Source of the DNA: Marinilabiliaceae bacterium UBA5488
GTDB lineage: Bacteria > Bacteroidota > Bacteroidia > Bacteroidales > Marinilabiliaceae
NCBI GenBank assembly: GCA_002427105.1
Contig: DIPM01000002.1
Span: 1 to 60,245, forward strand
DNA: 60,245 bases
Reading direction: 5' to 3'
Every line of letters begins with the position of its first letter. The first letter of the stretch is position 1. Positions 60,244 to 60,245 of the stretch are shown here, one piece after another. A model generated the notes under the pieces. It was not told the DNA's origin and ran no database searches. It saw nothing but the letters and a program-made list of their open reading frames with translations. The translations under genes and the position numbers were made by a program.

Positions 60244-60245
60244 TA

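Larger units (their letters stand above)
57700..60245 (+). mobile_element. IS21-family insertion sequence (left end and both genes; right end outside)
   Basis: Contains istA and istB in IS21 order and a left end with four related 19-20-bp repeats. The left boundary is put near 57700 because the reverse-transcriptase fragment stops at 57697 and a TGCCA-type end follows; a second GCAACTGCCA at 57770 leaves 57775 as another choice. The right end and the target duplication lie past 60245. Confidence 0.85.

Overview
The window comes from a Bacteroidetes chromosome, most likely an anaerobic or fermentative member of the Bacteroidales/Marinilabiliales group. The evidence is: promoter -7 boxes of the TAnnTTTG type, often followed by CA; almost no Shine-Dalgarno sequences; the Bacteroidetes order of the ribosomal supercluster (no tuf, no adk); a zinc-free L36; a eukaryotic-type citrate synthase; an ECF sigma / FecR / STN-TonB receptor set; two-component propeller proteins; and a four-subunit ferredoxin-dependent 2-oxoacid oxidoreductase. 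The genus cannot be named from this sequence alone.

Layout. 1-4400: a lipoprotein, a secreted small protein, threonine dehydratase (ilvA) and malonyl-CoA:ACP transacylase (fabD). 4514-22769: one 18-kb str/S10/spc/alpha supercluster, rpsL to rplQ, 33 genes including fusA, secY, map, infA and rpoA, closed by an intrinsic terminator. Two of its genes, rpmD and rpmJ, are very short. 22810-25650: enolase and citrate synthase, each with its own terminator. 25768-36462: signalling and phosphate genes. These are a 14-blade propeller/PP2C phosphatase sensor that meets, stop codon to stop codon, a hybrid kinase whose ATP-binding domain looks dead; then a phosphoesterase, polyphosphate kinase and SixA, followed by a sensor kinase with a periplasmic binding domain. 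36693-39936: zwf, pgl and a predicted outer-membrane protein. 40011-46103: a one-direction set for oxidation of amino-acid-derived 2-oxoacids (ACT protein, PaaK-type CoA ligase, aminotransferase, four-subunit 2-oxoacid:ferredoxin oxidoreductase). 46292-54677, all on the minus strand: peroxiredoxin, a GH9 glycosidase, and sigma factor / small protein / FecR / TonB receptor. 54885-57608: tRNA-Pro, an MFS exporter, a possible small RNA and a phosphoglycolate-phosphatase-like HAD. 57611-60245: a scrap of a group II intron reverse transcriptase abutting an IS21-family element (istA, istB) whose right end lies beyond the window.

How the parts fit. The first third is housekeeping translation and central carbon. 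The middle pairs sensing with polyphosphate and phosphohistidine chemistry. The 40-46 kb block should convert amino acids by transamination and ferredoxin-linked oxidative decarboxylation to acyl-CoA. The 50-54.7 kb block has the layout of a surface-signalling receptor that talks to its own sigma factor.

For novelty the points I rate highest are: the propeller-PP2C / pseudokinase pair; two intergenic stretches with the architecture of small RNAs (47170-47304 plus strand; 56568-56675 minus strand); a 58-residue gene hidden between the sigma factor and FecR; and a set of short tandem 'word' repeats that recur, in both orientations, in intergenic regions of the window, one of them inside the ribosomal supercluster. 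I did not find a clear-cut new defence or mobile system.
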